Source: DASQPR01 sp963797605
GTDB lineage: Bacteria > Actinomycetota > Actinomycetes > Mycobacteriales > Micromonosporaceae
Direction of reading: 5' to 3'
Assembly (NCBI GenBank): GCA_963797605.1
Contig: CAWCPX010000002.1
Coordinates: 186,001-250,000 of the forward strand
Length of the DNA stretch: 64,000 bases
Numbering within the stretch: position 1 is the stretch's first letter; each line of letters starts with the position of its first letter. The translations under genes and the position numbers were made by a program. The notes under the pieces are model-generated. The model was not told where the DNA came from. It made no database searches and saw nothing but the letters and a program-made list of their open reading frames with translations. Positions 55,619-63,753 of this stretch are shown here, in pieces.

Positions 55619-55725
55619 GCTCGCAGGCTACCGAGGTGTCGTCGCCGGGGTGTGGACGACGCCGAACGCGAGTGGCACACAAGCATTGCCATCTGCGGCG
55701 GTTCATCCTTTCGGCGAAACGAAGG

Positions 55726-55753
55726 CTGTGGATATCGCGCGTGTCGTCCACAG
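55726..55753. promoter_or_regulatory. Inverted repeat with two DnaA-box-like ends
   Basis: CTGTGGA (55726-55732) and TCCACAG (55747-55753) are perfect complements 14 bases apart. TGTGGATAT differs from the complement of TTATCCACA by one base, and TCGTCCACA from the actinobacterial TTGTCCACA by one. The site lies about 50 bases before the DUF4192 start, in the divergent gap with fructosamine kinase. Confidence 0.4.
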
Positions 55754-55804
55754 GATAAATAAGACATCTTCCGATCTTTTCCGGGGTACGGCCAGGCTGT
55801 CGGC

Positions 55805-56926
55805 ATGGAAATCGCGCCCTTGTCTCTCCGTGCCCCGGCCGACGTACTCGCCGCCATCCCTTACCTGCTGGGTTTCGTGCCAGCCGACAGCGTCGTCGTG
55901 CTCGGCTTGAAAGCAAAGAAGATCACTTTTCAGATGCGAGTCGATCTGCCGACGGCCGCCGACGTGGAGGCGTTCAGCAAATCCGTCACGCCGATCGTCG
56001 CCCGTCAACGTGTGACCCGCGCGATCGTCGTCGGCTACGGCGCAGAGGCGGCAGTGCGGCCGGCCGTCCTCGCGATGCGTACGGAGTTACGCCGCCGGCG
56101 GATCGACGTGCCCGAGGTGTTGCGGGTGACCGACGACAAATACTGGTCGTACGTGTGCACCAACCCGACCTGCTGCGACCCGGCCGGCATGCCGTTCGAC
56201 CTGCGCACCAGCCCGGTCGCGTGCACGGCCACCGTTGCCGGCCTGACCGCGCTGCCGTCCCGTGACGATGTGGTTGCCCGGCTGGCACCCGTCCACGGCC
56301 CGGAGGCGATCGCGATGCGGGCCGCTTCCTTGCAAGCCGATATGCGTCTGTGTGACGTGGTCGACGGGAGGTCGGCTGAGGCGTCGGTGGAAGCACTGGT
56401 CGCCGCAGGTCGGGCCGCCGTAGACATGGCCACGCTGCGGTTCACCTACGGCGGCATGCTCGATGACGACGATGTCGCGTGGCTCGGGCTGCTCCTCGTC
56501 AACATCTCGGTCCGCGACTACGCATGGGAGCGCGTCGGTGATGATCTCGCGGTCAACGTCGACATGTGGTCATACGTGCTTCGTCGCGTCGATCCTGATC
56601 TCGTCGCGGCTCCGGCGACGCTGCTCGCGTTCGCCGCGTGGCGTAACGGCGACGGCGCGATCGCCTCGATAGCCCTCGAACGTGCGATGACGGCAGACCC
56701 GCACTACGGCATGGCTCGGCTTCTCGACGCGGCCTTCACCGGCGGCCTGTCGCCAACCGAATATGAGGAGCTGATGGCGGCTGACGCCAAGGTCGAGGGT
56801 GACGGTGCCGAAAACGCGGCACCGGGTGCCGAGACTGCGCCGGGCGGTGCCGAGGTTCGGCCGTCGGTCCGCAGCAGCCGGCGGCCGCGATCGTTGCGGC
56901 GGCCGACCCGCGATCGGGCCGCCTGA
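55805..56926 (+). CDS. DUF4192 family protein
   Basis: A 373-residue protein. The N-terminus LRAPADVLAAIPYLLGFVPADSVVVLGL is the DUF4192 signature. The middle has VLRVTDDKYWSYVCTNPTCCDPAG with three cysteines. The C-terminal tail is Ala/Gly/Arg-rich. The family is common in actinomycetes and of unknown function. A run of 15-base tandem repeats follows 14 bases past the stop. Confidence 0.9.
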   Translation: MEIAPLSLRAPADVLAAIPYLLGFVPADSVVVLGLKAKKITFQMRVDLPTAADVEAFSKSVTPIVARQRVTRAIVVGYGAEAAVRPAVLAMRTELRRRRIDVPEVLRVTDDKYWSYVCTNPTCCDPAGMPFDLRTSPVACTATVAGLTALPSRDDVVARLAPVHGPEAIAMRAASLQADMRLCDVVDGRSAEASVEALVAAGRAAVDMATLRFTYGGMLDDDDVAWLGLLLVNISVRDYAWERVGDDLAVNVDMWSYVLRRVDPDLVAAPATLLAFAAWRNGDGAIASIALERAMTADPHYGMARLLDAAFTGGLSPTEYEELMAADAKVEGDGAENAAPGAETAPGGAEVRPSVRSSRRPRSLRRPTRDRAA

Positions 56927-56940
56927 GCCCTCCGCCCGAT

Positions 56941-57016
56941 GCGCATCGGCCCGGCGCGCATCGGTCCGGCGCGCATCGGCCCGGGGCGCATCGGCCCGGC
57001 GGCGCATCGGCCCGCC
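56941..57016. repeat. Five 15-base tandem repeats
   Basis: GCGCATCGGCCCGGC is repeated five times in a row with one to two changes, one copy being 16 bases long. It starts 15 bases past the DUF4192 stop, in the gap before fdhD. No gene is seen in 56927-57159. Confidence 0.85.
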
Positions 57017-57159
57017 GGGCCATCGGGTCGTGGTTGATGTCGCGTGGGCCCGTGCGCACCGGGCGGGTCTGCCACACGCTCTGCTCTGCACACTCATAGG
57101 CATCAGCCACTTGAGCTGCTGGAATGCAAATCCGGCCGCGCCACCTTCTGGCCGATCGA

Positions 57160-58008
57160 TCACTCGGATGGCAGCGTCACGCGACCGGGGTTCGTGTAGA
57201 CGTTCATCGTCTGACCACGGAGAAACCCGACCAGCGTCATGCCGGCCTCGGCCGCGAGGTCGACGGCGAGGGTGCTCGGTGCCGACACGGCGGCGAGCAT
57301 CGGCAGGCCGGCCATCGAGGCCTTCTGTGTCAGCTCAAAGCTCGCGCGACCTGAGACGAGCAACACGTGGCCGGTCAGCGGCAGGCGCTCTTCACGCAGA
57401 GCCCAGCCGATGACCTTGTCCACCGCGTTGTGCCGGCCGACGTCCTCGCGAACGACGATCAGGGTGCCGTCCGCGGCGAACAGACCGGCCGCGTGCAGTC
57501 CTCCGGTCGACGCGAAGGTGCGCTGCTCGGCCCGGAGCCGGTCGGGCAGCGCGGCCAGCGTGGCGGCCGGCACCACGGTGTCGTCGGCTTCCAGCGGGTA
57601 AACCGACATGGTGCGCACAGCGTCGATGCTGGCCTTCCCGCATACGCCGCACGAGCTGGTCGTGTAGAAGTTCCGCGTCGGGTCGACATCGGGAGGCGGC
57701 ACATGGTCGGCGATCGTGACGTCGACGACGTTGTACGTGTTCGGCTCCTGGTCGCCGGCACACAGTTGCGCACTCCGGACGTCGTTGGCCGCCCGGATGA
57801 TGCCCTCGGTCAGCAGAAAGCCGAGCGCGAGTTCGATGTCGTTGCCGGGTGTTCGCATGGTGACCGCGAGTGCTCGTTTCGGGCCACCCGTCGGGCCGAT
57901 CCGAATCTCCAGCGGCTCCTCGGCCGTCACCGTGTCGGGTCGGCGCACCGCGGTGCCCGCTTCGAGGTCGATCCGCAAAACCGAATGCCTGGTCGTCACG
58001 CGTGCCAT
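57160..58008 (-). CDS. fdhD: Formate dehydrogenase accessory sulfurtransferase FdhD
   Basis: A 282-residue protein that passes sulfur from IscS to the molybdenum cofactor of formate dehydrogenases. The active-site pair is in TTSSCGVCGKAS (about 112-123). TGGLHAAGLF, VREDVGRHNAVDKVIGWAL and VSGRASFELTQKASMAGLP are the conserved blocks. The ATG at 58008 gives the usual length; the frame stays open to 58299 but this stretch overlaps the repeat region. The FdhF/YdeP-type enzyme at 59614 is a likely target. Confidence 0.94.
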   Translation of the reverse strand: MARVTTRHSVLRIDLEAGTAVRRPDTVTAEEPLEIRIGPTGGPKRALAVTMRTPGNDIELALGFLLTEGIIRAANDVRSAQLCAGDQEPNTYNVVDVTIADHVPPPDVDPTRNFYTTSSCGVCGKASIDAVRTMSVYPLEADDTVVPAATLAALPDRLRAEQRTFASTGGLHAAGLFAADGTLIVVREDVGRHNAVDKVIGWALREERLPLTGHVLLVSGRASFELTQKASMAGLPMLAAVSAPSTLAVDLAAEAGMTLVGFLRGQTMNVYTNPGRVTLPSE

Positions 58009-58059
58009 GGGTCCATCCTGCACCGCCATCGGCCAAGATCCGCATTTCCGGCCGGACGG

Positions 58060-58365
58060 GTATGACTTCGGCGACTCGTATGCGGGAGAGGACATCGGCA
58101 TGTCGGGAGCGATATCGGAATCGTCGAACAGATGTTGCTGCGGCCGCGTGACCTGAACCCTGCCGGATCGCCGCCCGGCTCCCGACTCCCGGCCGGATTC
58201 TCGGAACAGGCCCCGGCCGGATTCTCCGAACAGGCCCCAGCCTGATCCTCCGAACCGGCGCCGGTCGGGCGGGCATGATTTCCGTGATTGGTATGGCAAT
58301 CAGAGCATGACCATGTAACGACGGACATAGGAGTCGCCAAACAACTATTCGTCGGTTCGGCGGCG
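58060..58365 (+). repeat. Two diverged copies of the about 110 bp repeat family
   Basis: At 58060-58150 the order is TATGACTTCGGCGACTCGTATG, a GGACATCGGCATGTCGG block, then TCGAACAGATG and TGCTGCGG, matching the 46.8 kb units in order and spacing. At 58273-58365 a weaker copy reads CATGATTTCCGTGATTGGTATG, with CCAAACAACTATTCGTCGG. The pair lies between fdhD and the mobA-like gene (58009-58589), which otherwise holds only short tandem repeats. Confidence 0.55.
58191..58262. repeat. Three 24-base tandem repeats
   Basis: GGCCGGATTCTCGGAACAGG plus CCCC (58191-58214) is followed by a copy with one change (58215-58238) and a third with several changes (58239-58262). Further 13-base degenerate repeats of CCTTCACTGCCGA lie at about 58438-58515. 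No gene is supported in this gap. Confidence 0.75.
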
Positions 58366-58589
58366 TGGATGTGATCACCGGCCCGATCTCAACCGCGACC
58401 AGTTACCTCGCCGCCGGCCCTCGCTGCCGAGCAGCCGACCTTCACTGCCGACCTTCACTGCCGACCGGTCCCTCACCGCCGGCCCGTCCCTAACTGCCGA
58501 CCCGCACTGCCGACCGTCACAGGCGTCAGGGCGGTGCCAGGGAGGCGAACCGCACAGGTAACGCGAGGATCGCGCGGTAGCGTGGCCGG

Positions 58590-59313
58590 GTGACGAGCTG
58601 GACCGCGATCGTTCTCGCCGGCGGTGCAGCGACCCGTCTCGGTGGCGGGATCAAGCCGGCCGTCACCGTTGGCGGTAGACGGATGCTCGATCGAGTACTC
58701 GATGCCGTCGCCGGGGCAGATCACATCGTCGTTGTCGGGCCGTCGGATCTCGATGTCCCGGCCGAGGTGGGCCTGACCGAGATCGCGGGCGACGTGCCCC
58801 ATGGGCCCGTGACAAGCGTCAGGTCGCCGACGACGCGGGTGCAGGAAGTACCGCCGGGCGGTGGCCCCGTGTGCGCGATCGCAGCCGGCCTCGACCAAGG
58901 CCGAGAGCTCGGCCAAGGCAGGGCGCTTGACGGCGGGCGCTTGACCAGGCAGGGCGCTTGACCAAGGCAGAGCGACGGACCTCGTCGCGATCGTGGCCGG
59001 GGACCTGCCGCTCCTCACCACCGCCGCGATCGAAGCGCTGACCGACGCCGCTGCGGATCACGACGGCGCCATTTACGTCGACGAGGACGATCGGGCGCAG
59101 TGGCTATGCGGCGTTTGGCGGGCCGCCTCGATCGCCGGGCGTCTCGACGAGATGCTTGCCGAACGCGGATCGCTCGACGGTGGATCCCTGCGCGCGCTTT
59201 TCGGACCGCTGCGTGTCAACCGGATTCGCCATGAGGGGACGTCGCCACCGCCGTACCTTGACTGTGACACCGAAGGCGACATCCGGCAGGTAGAAGAATG
59301 GTTGGCACCATGA
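58590..59313 (+). CDS. MobA-like NTP transferase, frame broken at an internal repeat
   Basis: A molybdenum-cofactor-guanylyltransferase-like protein of about 230 residues when joined. The nucleotide motif TAIVLAGGAATRLGGGIKP is at the N-terminus, and HIVVVGPSDL follows. PPGGGPVCAIAAGL and, after the break, LVAIVAGDLPLLTTAAIEAL match the MobA/IspD-type fold. The first frame stops at 58959-58961 inside a run of 11-17 base repeats (58921-58962), and the second frame resumes at ATDLVAIVAGD. The stop at 59311-59313 overlaps the DUF6457 start. It lies beside fdhD and the molybdoenzyme, which supports a cofactor role. Confidence 0.75.
58921..58962 (+). repeat. GGGCGCTTGAC repeats inside the mobA-like gene
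   Basis: The 11-base string GGGCGCTTGAC occurs at 58921-58931, 58935-58945 and 58952-58962, spaced 14 and 17 bases. The spacing is not a multiple of three, so copies fall in different frames. The stop that breaks the gene lies in the third copy. Confidence 0.8.
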
Positions 59314-59552
59314 ACGCACTCGACGAGTGGGCACAGTCCGTCGCCACGGCTCTCGGGCTCACGTCGGAAACCGGCGACCGGGAACTCGTGCTTGACCTGG
59401 CGAGAGACGTCGCCCACGGGGTGATGCGGCCGGCCGCCCCGTTCACCGCATACCTGCTCGGCGTGGCCGTCGGCAGAGGTGCCGATCCGGCCACCGCCGC
59501 TGCGACCATCACGGAAATGACGAAGTCCTGGCCGCACCACGACGAAACGTAA
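59310..59552 (+). CDS. DUF6457 domain protein
   Basis: An 80-residue helical protein (MNALDEWAQSVATALGL, LARDVAHGVMRPAAPFTAYLLG). The family is small and often lies beside or is fused to mobA in actinomycetes. ATG 59310 overlaps the mobA-like stop by four bases; an in-frame ATG at 59298 is the alternative. Function unknown, probably linked to molybdoenzyme maturation through its neighbour. Confidence 0.85.
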   Translation: MNALDEWAQSVATALGLTSETGDRELVLDLARDVAHGVMRPAAPFTAYLLGVAVGRGADPATAAATITEMTKSWPHHDET

Positions 59553-59554
59553 GA

Positions 59555-59597
59555 TCGTGGAGAGTTCCGACGAAATAACGACGGTTTCTCTCCACGA
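59555..59597. terminator. Hairpin between convergent DUF6457 and fdhF-like genes
   Basis: Ten-base arms TCGTGGAGAG (59555-59564) and CTCTCCACGA (59588-59597) enclose a 23-base loop. It fills the 61-base gap between the two stops. The T-run is weak, so a terminator role is probable but not certain. Confidence 0.55.
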
Positions 59598-59613
59598 AAC
59601 CTTAAAGATCGAG

Positions 59614-61884
59614 CTAGCCGACCGGCTCCAACCTCACGATCATGTGTTTTGAGGTCGGGGTGTTTGACTTGTCCGCCGTGGACTCCAGCGGCACGAGCAC
59701 GTTCGCCTCGGGGAAATAGGTTGCGGCGCAGCCACGAGCTGACGGATATGCCACGACTCGGAAATCCTTGGCCCGACGCTTGGAGCCGTCGGTCCACTCG
59801 GAGACGATGTCGACCATCGCGCCGTCAGGGATCCCCAGCGTCGCGAGATCGTCGGGATTTACGAAGACCACCCGCCGACCATTGCGGATGCCGCGATAAC
59901 GGTCGTCGAGCCCGTAGATCGTGGTGTTGTACTGGTCGTGGCTGCGTACGGTCTGCAGGATCAGCCGGCCTTCGGGCACCGCTGACACGACGAGCGGATT
60001 CACCATGAACACTGCCTTGCCGGACCTTGTCGGGAAGCTCCGACTGTCGCGGGGGCCGTGCGGTAATACGAAACCCGCGCCCTCGCTGACGCGCTGTTCG
60101 AAGTCGCCGAATCCCGGAATCACCTGCGCGATCACATCGCGGATCGATCGGTAGTCGTCACGGTACGTCGACCACGGCAGCGCGTCGCCGAGCGTCGCCG
60201 CCGCGATGCCGCAGAGGATCGAGACTTCCGAGCGCAAGTTCTCGGACGCGGGCGCGAGCCCACCGCGCGACGCGTGTACGGCTGACATCGAGTCCTCGAC
60301 TGTCACGAACTGCTCGCCGCTCGCCTGCCGGTCCACCTCGGTGCGGCCGAGGCACGGCAGGATCAACGCCGTCCGCCCGGTCACGACGTGCGATCGATTG
60401 AGCTTTGTGGACACCGCGACCGTCAAAGCGCACGTGGTGATCGCGTGCTCGGTGACCTCCGTGTCGGGTGTGGCCGCCGCGAAGTTGCCGCCGACGGCCA
60501 TGAACACGCGGATCCGGCCCTCACGCATGGCGTGAATCGTCTCGACGGTGTCGAAACCTCGCTTCGCCGGCGGCGTGAACGACAGCGTCTCGCCGAGTTT
60601 CGGCACCCAGGGGGGCGACTCGTGCCAGACGCCCATCGTGCGGTCACCCTGCACATTGGAGTGTCCCCGAACCGGACACAGGCCGGCGCCCGGCTTTCCG
60701 ATCATGCCCCGCAACAGTTGTACGTTCGCGATCTCCTGAATCGCCGCGACCGAATCCCGACGTTGCGTCAAACCCATGGCCCAGCAGACGATCGTCGCGG
60801 GCGACTCGGCGAACATCTTCGCGGCCGCCGTGATCTCGTCACGCGTGAGCCCGGTGGCCGCGACGATCTGCGCCCAGTCGAGGTGCGCGCGTGCGTCCAC
60901 ATAGGCCTCGAAGCCGGTCGTCGACTCCGCGATGAACGCCGGATCGACAGCCTCCCATTCGATCAGCAGCGACCCGATCGCTTGGAAGAGAGCCAGATCC
61001 CCACCGACCTTGATCTGCAGGTACGCGTCGGCGAGAGGCGTACCGCCGGCAACAACGCCTTTGACTGTCTGTGGGTTCCGGAACCGCATCAGGCCGGCTT
61101 CGGGCAGCGGGTTCACCGCGAGGATCTTCGCGCCACGCTTCTTCGCGATCTCGAGGGCCGTCAGCATGCGGGGGTGATTGGTGCCCGGGTTCTGACCGAC
61201 GATGACGAGCAGCTTGGCCTCGTGGATGTCGTCGAGGCTGACCGAACCCTTGCCGATGCCGATGGACGCGGTCAGCGCGACGCCGGAGGACTCGTGACAC
61301 ATGTTCGAGCAGTCCGGCAGATTGTTGGTGCCGTAGGCCCGAGCGAACAGTTGATAAAGGAAGGCGGCCTCATTGGACGTGCGCCCGGACGTGTAGAACG
61401 CGGCCTCGTCGGGAGTCGCACATGCCCGCAATTCCTGGGCGATCAGCGCGTACGCGTCGTCCCAGGAGATCGGCTCGTAGTGAGCGGCACCGTCGCGACG
61501 CACCATCGGTTCGGTGAGCCGACCCTGCTGACCCAGCCAGTAATCGGTCTTTTCCCGCAAATCGTCGATGGCGTGCTCGGCGAAGAACTCCCGGGTGATC
61601 CGCCGCAGCGTCGCTTCCTCGGCGACGGCTTTCGCGCCGTTCTCGCAGAATTCGGCGTGCGCACGCTTTCCCGGCGCCGGTTCCGGCCACGCGCAGCCCG
61701 GACAATCGAATCCGTTCGCCTGGTTCAGTTTCAGCAGGGTACGGGTGCCGCGCGCGATGCCGACCTGCGCGAGCACCGGCGTCACACCGTGAACGACGCC
61801 ACCGACTCCGGCGACGGACCGCATCGGTTTGCCCGCCCGCAGATTGCTGTCGTCGACGTCTTTGCCTGGTGCTCGTCTGGCCAT
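59614..61884 (-). CDS. FdhF/YdeP family molybdopterin oxidoreductase
   Basis: A 756-residue enzyme of the formate-dehydrogenase-like group. The N-terminus has FDCPGCAWPEP and FCENGAKA, a cysteine set like that of YdeP proteins. RTSNEAAFLYQLFARAYGTNNLPDCSN, LLVIVGQNPGTNHPRM, GMIGKPGAGLCPVRGHSNVQGDRTMG and RSHDQYNTTIYGLDDRYRGI are molybdopterin-binding blocks. No in-frame TGA suggests selenocysteine. The substrate is uncertain (formate or another small molecule). GGAGG precedes the ATG at 61884. FdhD and mobA-like genes lie close by. Confidence 0.92.
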   Translation of the reverse strand: MARRAPGKDVDDSNLRAGKPMRSVAGVGGVVHGVTPVLAQVGIARGTRTLLKLNQANGFDCPGCAWPEPAPGKRAHAEFCENGAKAVAEEATLRRITREFFAEHAIDDLREKTDYWLGQQGRLTEPMVRRDGAAHYEPISWDDAYALIAQELRACATPDEAAFYTSGRTSNEAAFLYQLFARAYGTNNLPDCSNMCHESSGVALTASIGIGKGSVSLDDIHEAKLLVIVGQNPGTNHPRMLTALEIAKKRGAKILAVNPLPEAGLMRFRNPQTVKGVVAGGTPLADAYLQIKVGGDLALFQAIGSLLIEWEAVDPAFIAESTTGFEAYVDARAHLDWAQIVAATGLTRDEITAAAKMFAESPATIVCWAMGLTQRRDSVAAIQEIANVQLLRGMIGKPGAGLCPVRGHSNVQGDRTMGVWHESPPWVPKLGETLSFTPPAKRGFDTVETIHAMREGRIRVFMAVGGNFAAATPDTEVTEHAITTCALTVAVSTKLNRSHVVTGRTALILPCLGRTEVDRQASGEQFVTVEDSMSAVHASRGGLAPASENLRSEVSILCGIAAATLGDALPWSTYRDDYRSIRDVIAQVIPGFGDFEQRVSEGAGFVLPHGPRDSRSFPTRSGKAVFMVNPLVVSAVPEGRLILQTVRSHDQYNTTIYGLDDRYRGIRNGRRVVFVNPDDLATLGIPDGAMVDIVSEWTDGSKRRAKDFRVVAYPSARGCAATYFPEANVLVPLESTADKSNTPTSKHMIVRLEPVG

Positions 61885-62023
61885 CTCGCACCTCCAGCAC
61901 CACAGGCTAGTCCCGTCACATGCGTACGCGTAGTGCGCGGACCGTCAGGGAACATCGCGGGTGTCCGGAGCCGTTTCGGCCACCGCGATAGGGTGTCATC
62001 TGACCCCACGGGAGGCGATCATC

Positions 62024-63199
62024 ATGGCCGACGCCGAAACCACCGAGGTGCGCACCACCGAGCCGAAGATGGCTGAACCCGGCAGTTCCGAGCTGACGAC
62101 AGCCGAGACTGCCGAGCCGGACAGCGCTGCGCCCACGACGGCTGACCCGGGCACGCTGGCACACGATGACGGGTTGCTGCTCGACGATTTGGCGGTCGTC
62201 TCCGACCTCAGCTCGAAGGTCACCGAGGCCTGGCGTGATTTCGCCCGCACACTCGCGGCCGTGGTGCAGAAGCTTGACGTCGGCGTGCATGTCGATCTCA
62301 CGCTCGACCCGACCGCGACCGGCACCGGGCGCGCGATCTACGAGGTCAGTGTGCAGCGCCACAATGACGGGCACATCGGCGCGCTCGCGGTCAGCAACGC
62401 GAGCCTGCCGGAAGACCAGCGCCTCGATCGCGCCGCGGTGGCGGAGATGGTCATCATCGGGTGGTCGCCGCCCGGTGTGGTTCCGGGTTCCGGCAAGGAT
62501 TTCGGTCTCCTCGGCACGACAGAGGAAGCGGCTCGCGTCGCGGTCACGATCACCAAAACATTGCGCGACGTGTACGGTGCTCCGCACCCCGCCTTCCTGA
62601 CCTACGCCGCACACAACGAAACCGAAGCGAACGTGACGATCAGCCCGATCGCGTGTGCCCGACTGAAGCCGGTCGGCCGCGAAGGCTTGGAGTCACTGAA
62701 ACTCGACGAAGAGGGCTTTTCCGCCCTGGAAGACCCGCAGATGCCACTGGCCGAGCGGGTCGCGATCGTGGTCGCCGGCGTACAGCGCACGACACCGGAG
62801 GCGTTGCAGGTCGACAGCGACGGTGACATCGGCATCCGGTCCGGGTCGGCGATGGTGTTCGTTCGCATCCGGGAAAACCCCGCGCTCGTCGACGTGTTCT
62901 CGCCGGTGCTGACGGACATCGAGCCGACCGAGAAGCTCTACGCGAAGCTGTCCGAACTGACGACGAAGATGCCGATCGGGCGGCTCTATCACGCGAATCG
63001 CACCGTTTGGGCATCCGTACCCGTCTTCGGCCGCGACTTCCAGGCCACCCACCTGATGCTCGCCGTGCAGGTGATGACCGGCCTTGCCGACGAACTCGAC
63101 GATCGGCTGCATGGTGAGTTCGGTGGCCGCCGGTTCTTTGTGGAATCGGACACCCCGTCCGGCGCGGCCGACGACGCCCGAACCGGGATGTATCTGTAG
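62024..63199 (+). CDS. YbjN/T3SS-chaperone-like (TY-Chap) protein
   Basis: A 391-residue protein. Residues 1-65 are low-complexity with repeats such as TTEP and AEP. The rest contains two alpha/beta units; the second (LYAKLSELTTKMPIGRLYHANR, VPVFGRDFQATHLMLAVQVM) ends in a YbjN-like motif. Proteins of this kind are annotated as T3SS/YbjN peptide-binding chaperones in actinomycetes, although no secretion system is present. ATG 62024 follows GGGAGGCG. Function unknown. Confidence 0.72.
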   Translation: MADAETTEVRTTEPKMAEPGSSELTTAETAEPDSAAPTTADPGTLAHDDGLLLDDLAVVSDLSSKVTEAWRDFARTLAAVVQKLDVGVHVDLTLDPTATGTGRAIYEVSVQRHNDGHIGALAVSNASLPEDQRLDRAAVAEMVIIGWSPPGVVPGSGKDFGLLGTTEEAARVAVTITKTLRDVYGAPHPAFLTYAAHNETEANVTISPIACARLKPVGREGLESLKLDEEGFSALEDPQMPLAERVAIVVAGVQRTTPEALQVDSDGDIGIRSGSAMVFVRIRENPALVDVFSPVLTDIEPTEKLYAKLSELTTKMPIGRLYHANRTVWASVPVFGRDFQATHLMLAVQVMTGLADELDDRLHGEFGGRRFFVESDTPSGAADDARTGMYL

Positions 63200-63202
63200 A
63201 GA

Positions 63203-63664
63203 TCAGGCCCGGATCGACACCGCGGTTCCGGGGGAGTCGGCGAGGCGCGACAGCACGATCATGCTCTTCGTCGAGATGATGAACGGCTCCGCTCGCAAGC
63301 GTTCGAGGGCCTGTTCGAGATGCGGAATGTCAGCCGCTCGGAGATGGATCAACGCGTCGGCGTCGCCGGAGACGGTGTAGGCGCCGACGACCTCGGGGTG
63401 GCGGCGTGTGGCGACGGCGATCTGTGCCGGCGTGGTGCGGCCGGTGCAGAAAAGCTCGACGAACGCCTCGGTCGTCCATCCGACCGCCGCCGGGTCGATG
63501 ACGGCCGTGAATCCCTTGATGACTCCCGAGGAACGCAGCCGGTCGACCCGCCGCTTCACCGCCGGAGCGGACAGGGAGACCGTCGCACCGATGTCCGCGT
63601 AGGAGGCACGCGCATCTGTGACGAGCGACGCAATGATTCGATGGTCTACGTCGTCTATCTGCAA
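63203..63664 (-). CDS. Lrp/AsnC family transcriptional regulator
   Basis: A 153-residue regulator. The helix-turn-helix is in SYADIGATVSLSAPAVKRRV, with DRLRSSGVIKGFTAVIDP after it. The C-terminal RAM domain includes VVGAYTVSGDADALIHLRA. TTG 63664 gives the family's usual length and has AAAGAGG upstream; the frame stays open to 63790. It is divergent from the dimethylargininase-like gene, the layout of Rv2324/Rv2323c in Mycobacterium, so it probably controls arginine-derivative metabolism. Confidence 0.88.
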   Translation of the reverse strand: MQIDDVDHRIIASLVTDARASYADIGATVSLSAPAVKRRVDRLRSSGVIKGFTAVIDPAAVGWTTEAFVELFCTGRTTPAQIAVATRRHPEVVGAYTVSGDADALIHLRAADIPHLEQALERLRAEPFIISTKSMIVLSRLADSPGTAVSIRA

Positions 63665-63753
63665 CGTTCCGCCTCTTTCACGCAAGAGTTCCGGCTGTCC
63701 GGGACGTATTAGCGTACCTACTGTTAGTGATCGTGACGGGATCAGAACGCGCC

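Noticed and set aside
59614..61884. Selenocysteine formate dehydrogenase
   Set aside because: There is no in-frame TGA, and the N-terminal metal site has Cys residues as in YdeP-type proteins.
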